Source of the DNA: Anaerolineae bacterium
GTDB lineage: Bacteria > Chloroflexota > Anaerolineae > E26-bin7
Length of the DNA: 6,332 nucleotides
Direction of reading: 5' to 3'
Assembly (NCBI GenBank): GCA_029933115.1
Contig: JAOZOT010000211.1
Coordinates: 1-6,332 of the forward strand
The notes below the pieces were generated by a model that did not search any database, had not been told where the DNA came from, and worked only from the letters and a program-made list of their open reading frames with translations. Both the position numbers and the translations under genes were made by a program. Positions 6,008 through 6,332 of the stretch are shown in pieces. Each line of letters opens with the position of its first letter. Positions within the stretch are counted from its first letter, which is position 1.

Positions 6008-6022
6008 ACAGTTGATTGTCTA
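5994..6022 (-). promoter_or_regulatory. Proximal promoter-like site of the radical SAM gene
   Basis: On the minus strand TAGACA (6022-6017) is followed after 17 nt by TAAAAT (5999-5994), each one base from consensus. Initiation near 5987 would give a leader of about 64 nt. An imperfect palindrome, agaca-N6-tgtct (6006-6021), covers the -35 side and could be an operator. Confidence 0.6.
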
Positions 6023-6122
6023 ATCCCAGCAGGGTTCGTACAACGAAAAGCGCACTATGAGTTCATTTTCGATCCATCGCAGCCGGGGATTGATTTGTGG
6101 GCTTTTCCGGGCATTCCGATGC

Positions 6123-6137
6123 TATTTTACTACAGAG
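6123..6137. repeat. 15-bp box, distal copy
   Basis: Second identical copy of tattttactacagag. It includes the -10 hexamer of the distal promoter-like site on the minus strand. Confidence 0.7.
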
Positions 6138-6152
6138 GCGGCCAGTTGTAAA
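6124..6152 (-). promoter_or_regulatory. Distal promoter-like site of the radical SAM gene
   Basis: On the minus strand TTTACA (6152-6147) is followed after 17 nt by TAAAAT (6129-6124). The -10 box and the eight bases before it (ctctgtag) are identical to the proximal site 130 bp downstream. A transcript from here would have a leader of nearly 200 nt. Confidence 0.5.
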
Positions 6153-6210
6153 GAGAGTGTTTATCAGAGAAGGAGTCTTCATTACCGAGTATCCCCCTCT
6201 CCTGCGAAAC

Positions 6211-6303
6211 CATGCCCCATGAAGCAGGCCACATTTACATGCAGATTTAACCTCAATTGGCAAGTCCGCACGTAAATGTGGGCAAGTGATCGGGTGGGGC
6301 ATG
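6211..6303. repeat. 93-bp nested inverted repeat
   Basis: The outer arms catgcccca (6211-6219) and tggggcatg (6295-6303) are perfect. The inner arms ccacatttacatgc (6229-6242) and gcacgtaaatgtgg (6268-6281) match at 13 of 14. Pairing continues inward with 6 of 8 matches (gcagattt and aagtccgc), leaving a loop of about 17 nt. The sections between outer and inner arms are unequal and poorly paired. It could be a small mobile-element remnant or a structured RNA. No protein of its own is visible. Confidence 0.65.
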
Positions 6304-6332
6304 TTCCCACACAGAAGAGGGAAAATAGGGTG

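Larger units (their letters stand above)
5924..6332. other. Leader and upstream region of the radical SAM gene
   Basis: This stretch of about 409 bp holds the ribosome binding site, two promoter-like sites (5994-6022 and 6124-6152), a duplicated 15-bp box, and a large inverted repeat (6211-6303). The short open frames here (72 and 79 codons) have no recognisable product and span the inverted repeat, so I do not call them genes. Confidence 0.7.

Noticed and set aside
6057..6302. Short open frames on both strands (72 and 79 codons)
   Set aside because: They cross the 93-bp inverted repeat, have no recognisable motif and overlap each other almost entirely.

Overview
The window looks like chromosomal DNA from a GC-rich bacterium, probably Chloroflexota (Anaerolineae-like). 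Two of the three proteins are exported and carry threonine-proline linkers of the ATPTPTP type, which are frequent in secreted Chloroflexota proteins. TPR lipoproteins, LysM proteins and orphan B12-binding radical SAM proteins are also common there. This placement rests on protein style, not on a marker gene.

There are three confident genes. On the plus strand, 125-1618 encodes a lipoprotein with eight TPR units and a C-terminal domain resembling the PsbP/Mog1 fold. On the minus strand, 4355-2187 encodes a secreted protein with three LysM domains, a beta-rich middle domain and a C-terminal clan-A-like glycoside hydrolase with both expected catalytic glutamates. Also on the minus strand, 5923-4508 encodes a B12-binding-domain radical SAM enzyme. 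The first two genes converge; the last two are co-directional, but a near-consensus sigma-70 promoter sits between them, so they are probably separate transcripts. Nothing in the sequence shows that the three act in one pathway. The shared theme of the first two is the cell envelope.

The non-coding DNA is unusually structured. The convergent gap (1619-2186) holds a 270-bp MITE-like element with terminal inverted repeats, two REP-like hairpins and two back-to-back terminator hairpins. A 71-bp core of the MITE-like element recurs, with one mismatch, at the very start of the window, so the TPR gene is bracketed by direct repeats. The gap between the two minus-strand genes (4356-4507) holds competing GC-rich hairpins and the promoter. 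The leader of the radical SAM gene (5924-6332) has two promoter-like sites sharing an identical 15-bp box, an inverted repeat over one -35 region, and a 93-bp nested inverted repeat.

I see no CRISPR array, tRNA, rRNA, transposase or obvious defence system. The most notable candidates are the repeat family around the TPR gene and the duplicated promoter box.
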